This document shows, piece after piece, positions 30,197 to 41,476 of a stretch of DNA of 54,403 bases (position 1 is its first letter; the number at the start of each line of letters is the position of its first letter). This stretch comes from Planctomycetota bacterium. Lineage in GTDB: Bacteria; Planctomycetota; Planctomycetia; Pirellulales; Pirellulaceae. The position numbers and the translations under genes were made by a program. The stretch is taken from NCBI GenBank assembly GCA_024277285.1, contig JAJRVM010000009.1:1-54403 (forward strand), given 5' to 3'. Under the pieces are notes generated by a model. It had not been told where the DNA came from and made no database searches. It worked only from the letters and a program-made list of their open reading frames with translations.

Positions 30197-30301
30197 CTAG
30201 GCTTTGTCTCAAAACGTCTTTTCGCGCGGCAAAGCCATGCCATTTTCAGCAGATTACGCGAAACGCAAGGTGGTAAATACGAGTTTTGAGACGAAGCCTA
30301 G
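30197..30301. mobile_element. MITE-like inverted-repeat element ending on the atpA stop codon
   Basis: A 105-bp segment bounded by CTAGGCTTTGTCTCAAAAC (30197-30215) and its inverted copy at 30283-30301, 18 of 19 positions matching. Both ends are CTAG. Read on the - strand, the TAG at 30300-30298 within the right end is the atpA stop codon. No transposase is encoded. Size and terminal inverted repeats fit a non-autonomous transposable element; the family is not identified. Confidence 0.7.
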
Positions 30302-31821
30302 GACTTCGCGGGCGGTTTGGTATAGCCTTTCTTGAAGTCCTTGATCGCAGCTTCCAGTTTATTGGTAATGTCGTCCGTCAGATCGTTGGTTTCAGTGAAC
30401 TCGTCAATCAGGTCCTGTTGACGGTCGTGCATGTAACGCAGAAACGCCTTTTCCCAGGGTGCCACTTCGTTGATCGGCACGTCGTCCAGGAATCCACGCG
30501 TGCCGGCATAGATGCTTAGGATCTGATCCCACACATTCATCGGGCGATATTGCGGTTGTTTCAGCAGTTCCATCATGCGGTAGCCACGGTCGAGTTGGGT
30601 TTGGGTGGCGGTGTCCAGTTCGGTGCCCATTTGGGCGAATGCTTCGAGCTCGCGGAATGCAGCGAGGTCCAAACGCAGTCCGCCGGCCACTTTCTTCATC
30701 GCCTTGACTTGTGCAGCACCACCGACGCGGGAAACCGAGATGCCGGCATTCATGGCTGGCCGGATGCCGGCGAAGAAGAGGTCGGGTTGTAAATAGATTT
30801 GACCGTCCGTGATCGAGATCACATTGGTCGGGATGTAGGCGGAAACTTCCCCTTCGAGCGTTTCGATGATGGGCAGCGACGTGAGTGAGCCACCTCCCAG
30901 TTCGTCGCTCAATTTGACCGACCGTTCGAGCAACCGGCTGTGACAGTAAAACACGTCGCCAGGATACGCCTCACGTCCCGGCGGACGACGCATCAGCAAC
31001 GAGAGTTCGCGGTAGGCAACTGCCTGTTTTGAAAGGTCATCGTAAATAATCAGCGCGTGTTGACCGTTAAACGTAAAGTGCTCGGCCATCGACGTGCCGG
31101 CGTAGGCGGCCATGTATTGCATCGGTGCGGGGCTGGCCGCTCCCGAAACGATAACTGTGGTGTATTCCATGGCGCCATGGTCTTCGAGCATCTTGACCAC
31201 ACCGGCTACGGACGAGTCTTTTTGGCCAATCGCCACGTAGAAACACTTTACCCCTTTCCCCTTTTGGTTCAGGATCGTGTCCAATGCGATGGCGGTCTTG
31301 CCTGTCTTGCGGTCACCAATGATCAATTCGCGTTGCCCGCGGCCGATCGGGGTCATGGAATCAATGGCTTTCAAGCCGGTTTGTAACGGCTCGGTAACCG
31401 GTTGACGGCCCGCGATTCCCGGTGCCAGGAACTCGACTGGACGACGCTCGGTGGTTGCCACCGGGCCTTTACCATCGAGAGGATTGCCGAGCGTATCGAG
31501 CACGCGGCCGATCACCGCGTCGCCGACCGGTACCGAAAGCAACTGTCCGAGCGAGCGAACTTCGTCCCCTTCGTTAATGTCGAGGTAGTTCCCCAAGATG
31601 ATGACGCCGACACTGTTCTCTTCCAAGTTGAATGCCAGCCCGTTCACGCCGTTGGGGAAGGCGACCATCTCGCCCGCCATCACGTTCGCGAGTCCGTAAA
31701 CGTGGGCGATACCATCACCCACATCAAGTACGGTTCCAACTTCACGGACGTCCAATTCGCTCTCATATTGCTCGATCTCTTTTTGGATGACCGAAGCAAT
31801 TTCGTCAGCATTGAATCTCAT
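30298..31821 (-). CDS. atpA: ATP synthase F1 alpha subunit
   Basis: A 507-residue non-catalytic nucleotide-binding subunit. N-terminus [20 protein letters not shown], Walker [16 protein letters not shown], the [14 protein letters not shown] stretch, [20 protein letters not shown], and the signature [15 protein letters not shown] are all present, as is the alpha-subunit Arg region [17 protein letters not shown]. The stop codon lies inside the terminal inverted repeat of the 105-bp element, so the last residues (PPAKS) may have been set by that insertion. Confidence 0.97.
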   Translation of the reverse strand: MRFNADEIASVIQKEIEQYESELDVREVGTVLDVGDGIAHVYGLANVMAGEMVAFPNGVNGLAFNLEENSVGVIILGNYLDINEGDEVRSLGQLLSVPVGDAVIGRVLDTLGNPLDGKGPVATTERRPVEFLAPGIAGRQPVTEPLQTGLKAIDSMTPIGRGQRELIIGDRKTGKTAIALDTILNQKGKGVKCFYVAIGQKDSSVAGVVKMLEDHGAMEYTTVIVSGAASPAPMQYMAAYAGTSMAEHFTFNGQHALIIYDDLSKQAVAYRELSLLMRRPPGREAYPGDVFYCHSRLLERSVKLSDELGGGSLTSLPIIETLEGEVSAYIPTNVISITDGQIYLQPDLFFAGIRPAMNAGISVSRVGGAAQVKAMKKVAGGLRLDLAAFRELEAFAQMGTELDTATQTQLDRGYRMMELLKQPQYRPMNVWDQILSIYAGTRGFLDDVPINEVAPWEKAFLRYMHDRQQDLIDEFTETNDLTDDITNKLEAAIKDFKKGYTKPPAKS

Positions 31822-31859
31822 CGATTCCCTCTTTAGGTCGCTACTGTATGGGGTCGCTA

Positions 31860-32486
31860 CTAGTCTGATACCGTGAAACGTTGCAACGAATCACGAATCA
31901 ACCGAGCGGTTTGGTCCAAGGTATCGCCGCGCATTTTTTCCAGTCGACGGCTCAGGCTGCCGTCATAAACGGTGTCACCGACACGCACTACCAAGCCGCC
32001 CAACAAGTCGGGATTGACGCTGCAGCAGAGTTCGACTTGACGGCCCAAAGCCGCCGTCAAACGCTGCTCGATCTGACTGGCCACTTCCTGACTGATCGCG
32101 TCGGCCGTTTCGACGGTGACTTCCACGCGACCGGTCATGTCGTTATAGAGCTTGCGTGTGGCGGCGCGGATGTGACGCAGGCAGTCCAAACGGTCATGCC
32201 GAGCGGTCACTTTCAGGAAATTCAAGAACAGCGGCGTCATGCGTCCGCCAAAAGCCTTTTCGAGCATGCCGTTTTTCTCGTCAACGCTGATGCGGGGTGA
32301 GGCCAAAATCTGTTCGAGATCAGGCAGCTCTTCAAAGACGTCGTCTAACAGCGAATCGAGTTCTTCCAACACGTGCTTGGTTTGGCGCTGACTTTCCGCC
32401 GCGCCCAAGAGCCCCTTGGCATAAATCTTGCCAAGACGCTCGCGGTTCGTGTCGAAAGAAATTCGTTTTGACGATGATTCGTTCAT
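31860..32486 (-). CDS. atpH: ATP synthase F1 delta subunit
   Basis: A 208-residue peripheral-stalk subunit (OSCP-like) from the ATG at 32486 ([20 protein letters not shown]). Family features are YAKGLL near the start and the C-terminal [20 protein letters not shown]. This start leaves a 4-bp gap to the atpF stop; the longer frame to 32516 overlaps atpF. It is somewhat longer than the typical 175-180 residues. Confidence 0.93.
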   Translation of the reverse strand: MNESSSKRISFDTNRERLGKIYAKGLLGAAESQRQTKHVLEELDSLLDDVFEELPDLEQILASPRISVDEKNGMLEKAFGGRMTPLFLNFLKVTARHDRLDCLRHIRAATRKLYNDMTGRVEVTVETADAISQEVASQIEQRLTAALGRQVELCCSVNPDLLGGLVVRVGDTVYDGSLSRRLEKMRGDTLDQTARLIRDSLQRFTVSD

Positions 32487-32490
32487 GACG

Positions 32491-33090
32491 CTAATTCTCG
32501 CTCGGGAACTGTTCAAGAGACTCGCGGATCAATGCCGCGTGATCTTCCGGCTTGAGTTCCTTTTGGATCAACTTGCGGGCGAGCGAAAAGGCCATGTCGG
32601 CACTCTTGTCCGCAATCTCTTGCACGGCGGCGTTCTTCGCGCTGGTGATGTCCGCCAACGCACGATGCCGCTCGCGCTCCGCTTCGGCACGGGCATCGGT
32701 AATCAACTTTTCACCGGCAGTCGTCGCGTCACGTCGCGCCTTTTCGACAATCTCTTGAGCCTCGACAGCTGCCGCAGCCAACTTTTGCTCGTACTGCCCA
32801 AGCTTCTTGGCCGCCTCTTCGGCGCCGCGTTTCGCGTTGTCGATCATGTCCGCAATCGATTGCTCACGCTGGTCCAACGCGGCCATGAGCGGCTTCCAAG
32901 CGAAGACACTCAACACGCCCAGCAAACACAGGAAAATGATCGCTGTGACGATTGCCAGGTCCGGATCGATCGTCAACGGGTTGGTGGCATTGGAGCCCGC
33001 GCCTCCACCCGATGCGCAGGCCGGCATCATTCCCCATTGCCACGCGCCGAATAAGACGCTGGCGAGAGCCAAGATTCTCAAGATCTTCAT
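32491..33090 (-). CDS. atpF: ATP synthase Fo b subunit
   Basis: A 199-residue peripheral-stalk subunit from the ATG at 33090. An N-terminal hydrophobic stretch with signal-peptide character (ILRILALASVLFGAW) is followed by the usual membrane anchor (AIVTAIIFLCLLGVLSVFAW) near residues 45-64 and KPLMAALDQREQSIADMI. A long charged coiled coil runs to the C-terminus. The extra N-terminal hydrophobic segment may be a cleavable signal, as in atpE below. Confidence 0.93.
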   Translation of the reverse strand: MKILRILALASVLFGAWQWGMMPACASGGGAGSNATNPLTIDPDLAIVTAIIFLCLLGVLSVFAWKPLMAALDQREQSIADMIDNAKRGAEEAAKKLGQYEQKLAAAAVEAQEIVEKARRDATTAGEKLITDARAEAERERHRALADITSAKNAAVQEIADKSADMAFSLARKLIQKELKPEDHAALIRESLEQFPSEN

Positions 33091-33244
33091 AACACTTTGC
33101 CGCTTAAAGAAGAGCCGGTCTCTGGATATCACTGAATGAACGGTTGCAGAGTCCCAGTACGGTCGTTGCGGTACGATTCAACTTGTGCCGCTGACCGAGT
33201 GCCGTTCGCCCGCTGGTGCCCATTGCTGCGTCGCCGGCAACGCG

Positions 33245-33289
33245 TCGTTGCTCAGCATGTCGTTGCTCAGCATGTCGTTGCTCAGCATG
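33245..33289. repeat. 15-bp tandem repeat x3 in the atpE-atpF spacer
   Basis: Three identical copies of TCGTTGCTCAGCATG (+ strand view) at 33245, 33260 and 33275, inside a 240-bp gap between two operon genes that are normally close. Confidence 0.95.
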
Positions 33290-33330
33290 ATGACTTCTGC
33301 GCAAGCATGTCGACTCGAGCTGTAGGGTCG

Positions 33331-34789
<1,459 letters not shown>

Positions 34790-34806
34790 CGTCCAGCCGC
34801 TTGCGG

Positions 34807-35217
34807 CTAGCCTGATTGCGATTCAATCGGTTGTCCTGACAAGGTCCCGACGACCAATGCCGTTTCCACGGCGAGCATGACAACGTAGAAGGCAAGAATG
34901 TAATACAGAAATCCCGCGTCCGCCAGGGTCCCGCCGAAAACCTGTACTGCCAAGCAAGCGGCTAACGGGAGAGAAGTGCGGATCAGTGTGCCCGAAAGCA
35001 CTTTTTGAACCACTTGTTTGGGATCATTAAACAGATGCACGGCCCATAACGCCAGCAGGCCACTGAAAAAACACGTCCCCCATGCCGCCACCGCAGCCAT
35101 GAGGCCGGGTGCCGCGCCGCGCCAATAGGCGATCGGCAAGACGAGCATGCCCGCAGCGACCAGCGCTGCGGACAGTATTGTGACGCGACCTCTCGAGCTG
35201 TGGGTAAGAGCTTTCAC
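34807..35217 (-). CDS. atpI: ATP synthase protein I-like membrane protein
   Basis: A 136-residue protein with four hydrophobic segments, directly upstream of atpB (17 bp). Position and topology match AtpI/UncI-type assembly factors that help c-ring formation. It has FNDPKQVVQKVLSGTLIR between segments 2 and 3. Sequence similarity within this family is low, so the assignment rests mainly on operon position. Confidence 0.75.
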   Translation of the reverse strand: MKALTHSSRGRVTILSAALVAAGMLVLPIAYWRGAAPGLMAAVAAWGTCFFSGLLALWAVHLFNDPKQVVQKVLSGTLIRTSLPLAACLAVQVFGGTLADAGFLYYILAFYVVMLAVETALVVGTLSGQPIESQSG

Positions 35218-35323
35218 GGATCTTGACGCTGTTATGTTGACGCGGTTGTGTCTAATTCGTGCAGTGGGTCTGTCAAAATGTCAAAAGGTGCCAGCCAAAG
35301 AAGACGCCCGGCTCGCCGCGACG

Positions 35324-35581
35324 TCAGTGATGGTCCGAATTTGAATCTACGGTTTCCGTCTTTTGCTGCGTTGGGCCGGTCAGTTTGACTAGGTTCCAAA
35401 TGCCATAGGCCAGTCCGAGTGCGGCTCCCAACAATGTGAATAAGATCTTGGTGCCAAGGCGATCATCCGCAAATCGCCCCGCGAGCGGGGGGACGACCAT
35501 GCCGATGGCGATCGTCAGGACCTGCGTTGCGCGTCCATACGCCTTGGCTAGGGCCATGCGATCGTCTGGAGGCGTTGCCAT
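35324..35581 (-). CDS. atpZ: AtpZ/AtpI-family small membrane protein
   Basis: An 85-residue protein from the ATG at 35581 (MATPPDDRMALAKAYGRATQ). Two hydrophobic segments surround GRFADDRLGTKILFTLLGAALG, the hallmark of the ATPase gene 1 (AtpZ) family often found first in atp operons. The open frame extends upstream through a 15-bp repeat (NYHEPNYHK) that looks non-coding. First gene of the operon. Confidence 0.85.
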   Translation of the reverse strand: MATPPDDRMALAKAYGRATQVLTIAIGMVVPPLAGRFADDRLGTKILFTLLGAALGLAYGIWNLVKLTGPTQQKTETVDSNSDHH

Positions 35582-36564
35582 AATGAGTTTCGTGTCCCTG
35601 CCCGCCAGCGTTCGCCATTGCTTGTGGTAATTGGGTTCGTGGTAATTGGGCTCGCGGTAATCCCCTTGGCAGCGGCTTGCCGTGTCTGATTCTTGCCGCA
35701 GACTACGCCGTCTTTCACGATCCGAACTGGTCCGCAATCGTGCTGTGCTGCAACGACTTCGTTCAGCACGGCAGGCTGATCAACTTGACGCGCCTGTAGG
35801 GCGAGGCCTCAATCTATCGCATGCCTTTCTTGTGGTCAACCAACGGACCGTTCTCGTCGCCTGCTCGACCTTTTTTCTGCTTCGATCGCCCCGTGGATAA
35901 CTCTGCCGATTCTTCACCACGATGCTCAAGTGCCCGTTCGTCGTAGCTCGCAGTTGTTGCTTGCCAGTTGTGGCGACAACGGATGGGCGTAACGGGGTTA
36001 CCCTCCTTTTGGTGGATGACTGCGTCTATCGGCCACTCGACGAACCTGAGGTCTTGTGATCCGGTGGTGCTGTTTACTGCCGGTGTGGGGGGGGCGGGTG
36101 GTGTTGGTTTACCAAAAACTTGGTATTTCGATAAGTCATGCTCTTGTCATAGTTTGTAGCCATGAAGGCTGAAATGCCTATCACCTTATTGGGTGGTGTG
36201 AGTTGCAATTTTATGCATTCCAGTTACACTCGAAATTGTGAGAGTTATTGGAACCCACCTATTGGGGAACACAACCCCGTTGGGTGTTATGGAAGGTTGT
36301 CCGGCAGTGGATCCACGCCGCCATTGATGCGCTGCCAACCTTGGGATCATCGGAAAGCTGACCCTGTTTCGATCGTCCTTGATGTACCCACCTCATTACG
36401 AAGAGTTTGCTGTACGGTGTGATTGGCTAAGTGCCATCACTTTACGGCGTCCATGTAGCGTTGATGGAGGGGTGCGACTGAATACCGGCTCACGGACGAT
36501 GCACGGCATGACCGACACGACGTAGTTGTTGCTGTTGTCCCGCACGAGAAATAGGGCGAATCCA
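35582..36564. other. Long divergent spacer between atpZ and the DUF4912 gene
   Basis: Holds the 15-bp repeat at 35624-35668 near the atp start. About 36095-36430 is more A/T-rich than its surroundings, with a TACCAA-AAAC-TTGGTA hairpin near 36110-36125 and an 86-codon frame at 36162-36422 that I do not recognise. Promoters for both flanking units must lie here but none stands out. Confidence 0.5.
35624..35668. repeat. 15-bp repeat x3 upstream of the atp operon
   Basis: GTGGTAATTGGGTTC, GTGGTAATTGGGCTC and a decayed third unit GCGGTAATCCCCTTG follow each other. Confidence 0.85.
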
Positions 36565-37920
36565 TTGATCACCGTAGCCGACTTGCGATCCCAGACTGTT
36601 AAAGATCTTACCGCCATGGCCCGCAAAATGGGGCTCACGGGCGTCCACTCAATGCGTAAGGACCAGTTGGTCAAAGCGTTGTTGAAGGCGACCAAATCGA
36701 AGCAGGCCGTTGCCGCCGGCTCTGGTCGTTCGCGGGGGGCTGTATCGCGTTCGACCAATGCCCGTTCTGCGAATGCCCGTTCTGGGGGGGCTCGCAATGC
36801 GACGAAGAAACTCGCGACGCCTTCTGTCCGTTCGGGGGCGTCGGCCAAGGGAGCGTCTGCCAAGGGAGCGACGGCCACGGGAGCGACGGCCAAGGGAGCG
36901 ACGGCCAAGGGAGCGACGGCCAAGGCTGGGCGGTCGGGTGGGGCCAAGTTGGGTTCCAAACCAACGAAGGCGGAGGCGGCCAAGCAACGCGTCATGCGCA
37001 AGATCCACAAGCTGCATGCACAGCGGGAAATGCAACGCGACTTGTCGCATGCTTCGGTGCACGCCGCCAAGAATGGTGCGAGCAAGAAGGTTGCCCCCAA
37101 GCCGAAGCCCGCCCCGGTCCCGGGCAAGGACCGAATTGTGTTGTTGGTCCGTGACCCTTATTGGTTGCAGGCCTGCTGGGACGTGACTCGGCAGAGTGTG
37201 GCGCGTGCCAAAGCGGCGTTGGCCGAACACTGGCACTCCTGCGAGCCGGTGTTGCGTCTGCTGCACGTCGAGGCGGGCTCGACGACCAGCACGAGCGAAC
37301 GCGTGGTGCGGGAGATCAAGGTCCATGGCGGGGTCAAGAATTGGTACATCGACATCTTGGATTCTCCGAACAGTTACCGCGTGGAACTAGGGTACCGGGC
37401 TGATAGCGGCCGTTTCTTCGTGCTTTCGCGCAGCAACGTCGTCACCACACCTCGACCTGGCAGCAGCGATGCGATTGACGAGAATTGGTCCGACATCGCA
37501 GAGAATTACGAGAAGATCTATGCGTTGAGCGGCGGCTACGAGCTGTCTGCGGCTGGAGGCGATTTACAGGAGCTATTTGAAGAGCAATTGCGACGCCCAA
37601 TGGGATCTCCGCTGGTGTCGCGGTCCGAGGGGGGGATTGCTCCCGCACTGCGCCGTGACAAGGACTTCCATTTTGAAGTTGACGCTGAATTGATCATCTT
37701 TGGCGCGACGAAGCCCGGCTCACACGTTACGCTCGCCGGCGAGCCGGTTCGGTTGCGACCGGATGGGACCTTTACCGTTCGGCTCAGTATGCCTGATCGG
37801 CGCCAGCTGTTGCCCGTGGTGGCGTGCAGCCGGGACGGAGTCGAGCAGCGAACGGTCGTGTTGGCGGTCGAGCGAAACACCAAGATCATGGAACCGATGA
37901 CGCGCGAGTCGCACAGCTAG
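36565..37920 (+). CDS. Rho_N/SAP-like and DUF4912 domain protein
   Basis: A 451-residue protein from the TTG at 36565, chosen because AGGG lies upstream and the first residues (ITVADLRSQTVKDLTAMARK) begin a Rho N-terminal/SAP-like helical motif. A TTG at 36526 is the alternative. Residues about 45-165 form a basic, low-complexity linker including six 15-bp DNA repeats (GASAK/GATAK). The DUF4912 domain follows from about 195: GKDRIVLLVRDPYWLQACWD, later VKNWYIDILDSPNSYRVELG. A C-terminal all-beta part (PGSHVTLAGEPVRLRPDGTF) resembles an Ig-like/glycogen-branching N-module pattern. Possible nucleic-acid or polymer binding; function unknown. Confidence 0.85.
   Translation: MITVADLRSQTVKDLTAMARKMGLTGVHSMRKDQLVKALLKATKSKQAVAAGSGRSRGAVSRSTNARSANARSGGARNATKKLATPSVRSGASAKGASAKGATATGATAKGATAKGATAKAGRSGGAKLGSKPTKAEAAKQRVMRKIHKLHAQREMQRDLSHASVHAAKNGASKKVAPKPKPAPVPGKDRIVLLVRDPYWLQACWDVTRQSVARAKAALAEHWHSCEPVLRLLHVEAGSTTSTSERVVREIKVHGGVKNWYIDILDSPNSYRVELGYRADSGRFFVLSRSNVVTTPRPGSSDAIDENWSDIAENYEKIYALSGGYELSAAGGDLQELFEEQLRRPMGSPLVSRSEGGIAPALRRDKDFHFEVDAELIIFGATKPGSHVTLAGEPVRLRPDGTFTVRLSMPDRRQLLPVVACSRDGVEQRTVVLAVERNTKIMEPMTRESHS
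36756..36924 (+). repeat. 15-bp repeats in the DUF4912-protein linker
   Basis: Two copies of AATGCCCGTTCTG-- at 36756-36785, then six units at 36835-36924 around GGAGCGACGGCCAAG. The last three units are identical, suggesting recent expansion. Confidence 0.92.
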
Positions 37921-38278
37921 CGTCCTTCGCTCGGCTCATTTCATTCGGAGTGTGGAGTTGACTCGAACCCCTCTCCTGGGTGGCAGCGGATTCTCTGTTG
38001 TTTCGTGTTTGCATTGGCAGCCCCGTGGCGCTTGCAGTATCGACCGAGCAGGGCCAGTTGTTGGCCCCTCGCGGCGCTCGCTTGTTGAGTCGGCAAGCCG
38101 CTGATACGATGCCAATGGCGGGCTCTCACAAAACCCATCGCCACGGCATTGCGGTGGAAAATGTTGCTTTTCTAACCGGTGCTTTGACCGGTACTCCGCG
38201 ACGAATCGGTGGTGTGTTGGGGGCGTGTATCCGATCACTGTGCGTGGCCGTTCCACCCTTATTACGATTAGGGCCAAG
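37921..38278. other. Intergenic region before larE
   Basis: No gene or RNA recognised. The larE frame is open back to 38225 without family similarity there. Confidence 0.4.
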
Positions 38279-39130
38279 ATGACTGACACCCTTTCCGCCG
38301 ACCTGGCAGCCAAGCGTGACAAGCTGTTGGAGCAGATTCAAACGTATGAGAGTTGCGCCGTGGCGTTTTCGGCGGGTGTTGACAGCTCGGTGGTGGCGAA
38401 AGCAGCAGCGTTGGCGTTAGGTGATCGCGTGGTTGCGGTGACGGGCGTGAGTGCGAGCCTGGCGGACGGCGAATTGGCCGAGGCGCGTACAATGTCCCAG
38501 TTGATCGGGATTCGCCATATCGAGATCGAGACCGAGGAATTGGCTCAGCCCCAGTACTCGCAAAATGCGCCGGATCGGTGTTACCACTGCAAGACGGAAC
38601 TCTATTTGCAAATGAAAGATCTGCAGGGGCAGCTGGAAGTGACGGTCTTGCTCAACGGAGCGAACGCCGACGATCTGCATGACTATCGGCCGGGAACTCA
38701 AGCGGCGGCGGAACAGAATGTGTGCAGTCCGCTGGCCGACTGTCAATTGAGCAAGGCGGAAGTGCGGCAGCTAGCGCGATTCTGGGGCTTGCCGATTTGG
38801 GATAAGCCGGCGACCCCATGTCTCTCCAGCCGACTGGCGTATGGCGAGCAGGTGACGGCCGCGCGTCTGGAGATGGTTGATCGCGCCGAGCAGTTTCTGC
38901 GCACGCGCGGATTCGCGACCTGTCGTGTGCGTTATCATCGGGGCGATCTGGCGCGCGTCGAGGTACCGCTCGAGGAGTTGCCACAGTTGCTCGCTGGCGG
39001 TCTGCGGCAGCAACTGGTCGACCAGTTGGGGCAGTTGGGTTTCAAGTTCGTTACGTTGGACCTGCAGGGGTTTCGGTCCGGGAGCCTCAATGTGTTGGTG
39101 CCGGTCGAGCAGCTGAAGTCGCAGAGCTGA
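38279..39130 (+). CDS. larE: ATP-dependent sacrificial sulfur transferase LarE-like protein
   Basis: A 283-residue PP-loop protein of the LarE family, which in other bacteria donates sulfur while building the nickel-pincer cofactor of lactate racemase. The pyrophosphatase loop is AVAFSAGVDSSVVAKAA near residues 28-44. RCYHCKTELY near 100 and PATPCLSSRLAYGEQVTAAR near 180 are family signatures; the Cys in CLSSR is at the position of the sulfur-donating Cys of the lactobacillar enzyme. AGGG five bases upstream supports the ATG at 38279. larA, larB and larC are not in the window, so the role could also be another sulfur-transfer step. Confidence 0.9.
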   Translation: MTDTLSADLAAKRDKLLEQIQTYESCAVAFSAGVDSSVVAKAAALALGDRVVAVTGVSASLADGELAEARTMSQLIGIRHIEIETEELAQPQYSQNAPDRCYHCKTELYLQMKDLQGQLEVTVLLNGANADDLHDYRPGTQAAAEQNVCSPLADCQLSKAEVRQLARFWGLPIWDKPATPCLSSRLAYGEQVTAARLEMVDRAEQFLRTRGFATCRVRYHRGDLARVEVPLEELPQLLAGGLRQQLVDQLGQLGFKFVTLDLQGFRSGSLNVLVPVEQLKSQS

Positions 39131-39254
39131 CGTTTTCTCTCACGCTCTTGCCCCCCTCCTCCTCCGACGCCTTCTCGCTCGTCGCCGCCGAGTTGTCTTT
39201 ACCGCTGTCGCAAGCCATACTTACGGAAAGACCCACTTATCGGAACGCCTTTCT

Positions 39255-40829
39255 ATGTCTGAATTGCCACCCTCCAATGAGACCGCCGATGCTGATCCCG
39301 ACCTGTCCGGGAAGAGGCTGGGGAATTACCAGCTCCTGCGTCGGTTGGGGCGAGGGGGGATGGCTGACGTCTATTTGGCCGAGCAGTTGTCGTTGGGTCG
39401 GCAGGTAGCCTTCAAGGTGTTGAAGCGTAGTTTGGCGGAGGACGAGGCGTATGTGCAACGATTTCACAACGAAGCACGTGCGGCGGCATCTCTTGTTCAC
39501 GCCAACATCGTGCAGATCCATGAAGTGGGGTGCGTTGATAGCGTCCATTTTATTGCGCAGGAATACGTACCGGGTCAGAATCTGAAACAATGGCTCGTGC
39601 GTCACGGCACGGCCGACGCTGCTACGGCGGTCCATATCATGCGGCAGGTGATCGCCGCGTTGAGTCGTGCGGCGCGGCAAGGGATTATTCATCGCGACAT
39701 TAAGCCTGAAAACATCATGCTGGCCAAGACAGGCGAGGTGAAAGTCGCGGACTTCGGTTTGGCTCGTATCGCGGCGGAAGAGCAATCGGTTCGTTTGACT
39801 CAGGTCGGGGTCACATTGGGAACGCCGCTCTATATGAGTCCCGAACAGGTCGAGGGGCGTGTGGTTGACCCACGCAGCGATCTCTATTCTTTTGGTGTGA
39901 CTAGCTACGAAATGTTGGCGGGGCGCCCGCCGTTTGAAGGGGATTCGCCCCTGAGCGTGGCAGTACAGCATGTGCGGGCCGAGCCGGCGCGGCTGGAAGC
40001 GATCCGTCCCGATTTGCCGGAGGGCCTTTGCCGTATTGTTCACCGGCTGTTGGCTAAGTCGCCAGCCGATCGATATGCGACGGCTCCCGAGACGATGCGT
40101 GCGCTGCGCGCGGTGCATGTTGAGGGACTTGAGCAGTGGTCGGGAGCGACCGAAGAATGGGATACTCCCGAACTGTTGGCGTTGTCCGATGCGCGCTCCG
40201 AAGCGACCATGCAGCTTGCGACGGTGATGAAGTCGCAAGCACGCGTAATGAGCAAGCGGTCCCGGTCTTGGCGTTGGGGGCTGTTGGTGGTTGCGGGAAT
40301 GTTCGTTGGGGCCTTCGCGGCGTGGTCGCTTCGTCCGCCTGATTTGCTGGCGATCAGTTCACCGACGGTCGAGCTGAAGGCTTCGGCCATGGAGCAGTTC
40401 TGGTATGCGTTCAAGGTCAATACGGAAGAAGCGTGGCTGGCCGTTGAACGCAATTTTCCCCAGGCCGATCCGGAGAACCGCGTGTACGCACTCAAAGCCA
40501 AGCTGCGATTGGCCGAGTTGTATCGAGAGAATGACCAGCCGTTGCGGGCAATGGACCTGTACATCGAACTGGCAAGTGTCGTAGACGAAGAGCCCCAGTT
40601 GGCGGCTGGCGGCCTGATTGGGCAAGTGAACTTGCTGACGCAGCAGCGGCAGCGCGAACGGGTCAATATCAAGTTGGCCGAAGCCGTGCCGCTGATCGAG
40701 AAGTTCACGCCCGAGCAGCAACGCGATCAATGGGCGTTGCTGGACCCTGCGGTCTTGCCGATGGTAGACCCGCAGATACGAGCGCGGATACAACAGATGA
40801 TGCCCGGTCGTGAAGACGGTGCTGGCTGA
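39255..40829 (+). CDS. Membrane-anchored Ser/Thr protein kinase (PknB-like)
   Basis: A 524-residue eukaryotic-type kinase. The kinase domain (about 25-280) has the Gly loop RLGRGGMADVYLAE, VAFKVLK with the ATP Lys, HRDIKPENIM, the metal-binding VADFGLAR, GTPLYMSPEQ and DLYSFGV. A single membrane segment lies near 336-356 (WGLLVVAGMFVGAFAAW). The outer part of about 165 residues is helical, with Glu/Leu/Arg-rich stretches resembling degenerate TPR-like helices and no known sensor domain. Such kinases are abundant in planctomycetes. Dispersed repeat copy B starts 24 bp after its stop. Confidence 0.95.
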   Translation: MSELPPSNETADADPDLSGKRLGNYQLLRRLGRGGMADVYLAEQLSLGRQVAFKVLKRSLAEDEAYVQRFHNEARAAASLVHANIVQIHEVGCVDSVHFIAQEYVPGQNLKQWLVRHGTADAATAVHIMRQVIAALSRAARQGIIHRDIKPENIMLAKTGEVKVADFGLARIAAEEQSVRLTQVGVTLGTPLYMSPEQVEGRVVDPRSDLYSFGVTSYEMLAGRPPFEGDSPLSVAVQHVRAEPARLEAIRPDLPEGLCRIVHRLLAKSPADRYATAPETMRALRAVHVEGLEQWSGATEEWDTPELLALSDARSEATMQLATVMKSQARVMSKRSRSWRWGLLVVAGMFVGAFAAWSLRPPDLLAISSPTVELKASAMEQFWYAFKVNTEEAWLAVERNFPQADPENRVYALKAKLRLAELYRENDQPLRAMDLYIELASVVDEEPQLAAGGLIGQVNLLTQQRQRERVNIKLAEAVPLIEKFTPEQQRDQWALLDPAVLPMVDPQIRARIQQMMPGREDGAG

Positions 40830-40853
40830 GCTGAAGGGCCGGCCGCGAACAGC

Positions 40854-41230
40854 TGCTACGTCTTAGACTGGCTGACCCGAATAGGCGTCCAAAGTCTCAA
40901 GTTACTTGTCCAGCGTAACCGCGCCCATTGCGACTATCTCTTGAACCCCGCCCGGGCTGCTAATAAGTCGGCCTTCGCTGGTGGAGTTGTTGATCCCGTC
41001 TTTGTTCTGCGCGTAGAGGGCCGATGAGGTGCCGCGCGCAAGCAGCCGAGGGCAGCAATGCCACGGGCAAGAAGGACACGGACCGTTCTGTTCTTTTTTG
41101 CCCATCATTTTCTTTGCCCTCCAAGGAGCACCACCAGACGCGTCGTCCATGAGCGCAACGGGAGAGAAGGGCAAAGAAGATTACGGGCAAAAAACAGCGC
41201 TCGGTGGAACGTCTTCCGATCAGGTGGCCG
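40854..41230 (+). repeat. Dispersed palindromic element, copy B
   Basis: About 375 bp related to copies A (26093-26447) and C (51705-52220). An imperfect inverted repeat pairs 41094-41120 with 41168-41194 at 24 of 27 positions around a 47-nt loop. The right flank (CAGCGCTCGGTGGAACG ... CAGGTGGCCG) is shared with copy C. Confidence 0.93.
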
Positions 41231-41476
41231 TTTGCCATGCTTCGAGCAAATCGAGCGAAAACTCGGGCCGAAAAGCGTCACGTCCGCGATGAACCGTTAC
41301 CGGCTGTTGAGCAGCCGGCGCCCCCTCGTGCCCAATCGACAGAGGGTATTCTGCAACAGCGGTTCGCCCAGGGAGGCCGACTCCCTGGTGTTCCCAAACG
41401 GCGTCAAGCCTGCAGGTTAGCCAAATTGCCAGACACCTAATCCGGGACAAACTCGGTCAGATAAGTCGGGACCTAG

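Noticed and set aside
36162..36422. An 86-codon frame in the A/T-richer island
   Set aside because: No ribosome-binding site, no recognisable family and unusual composition; noted only as part of the spacer.
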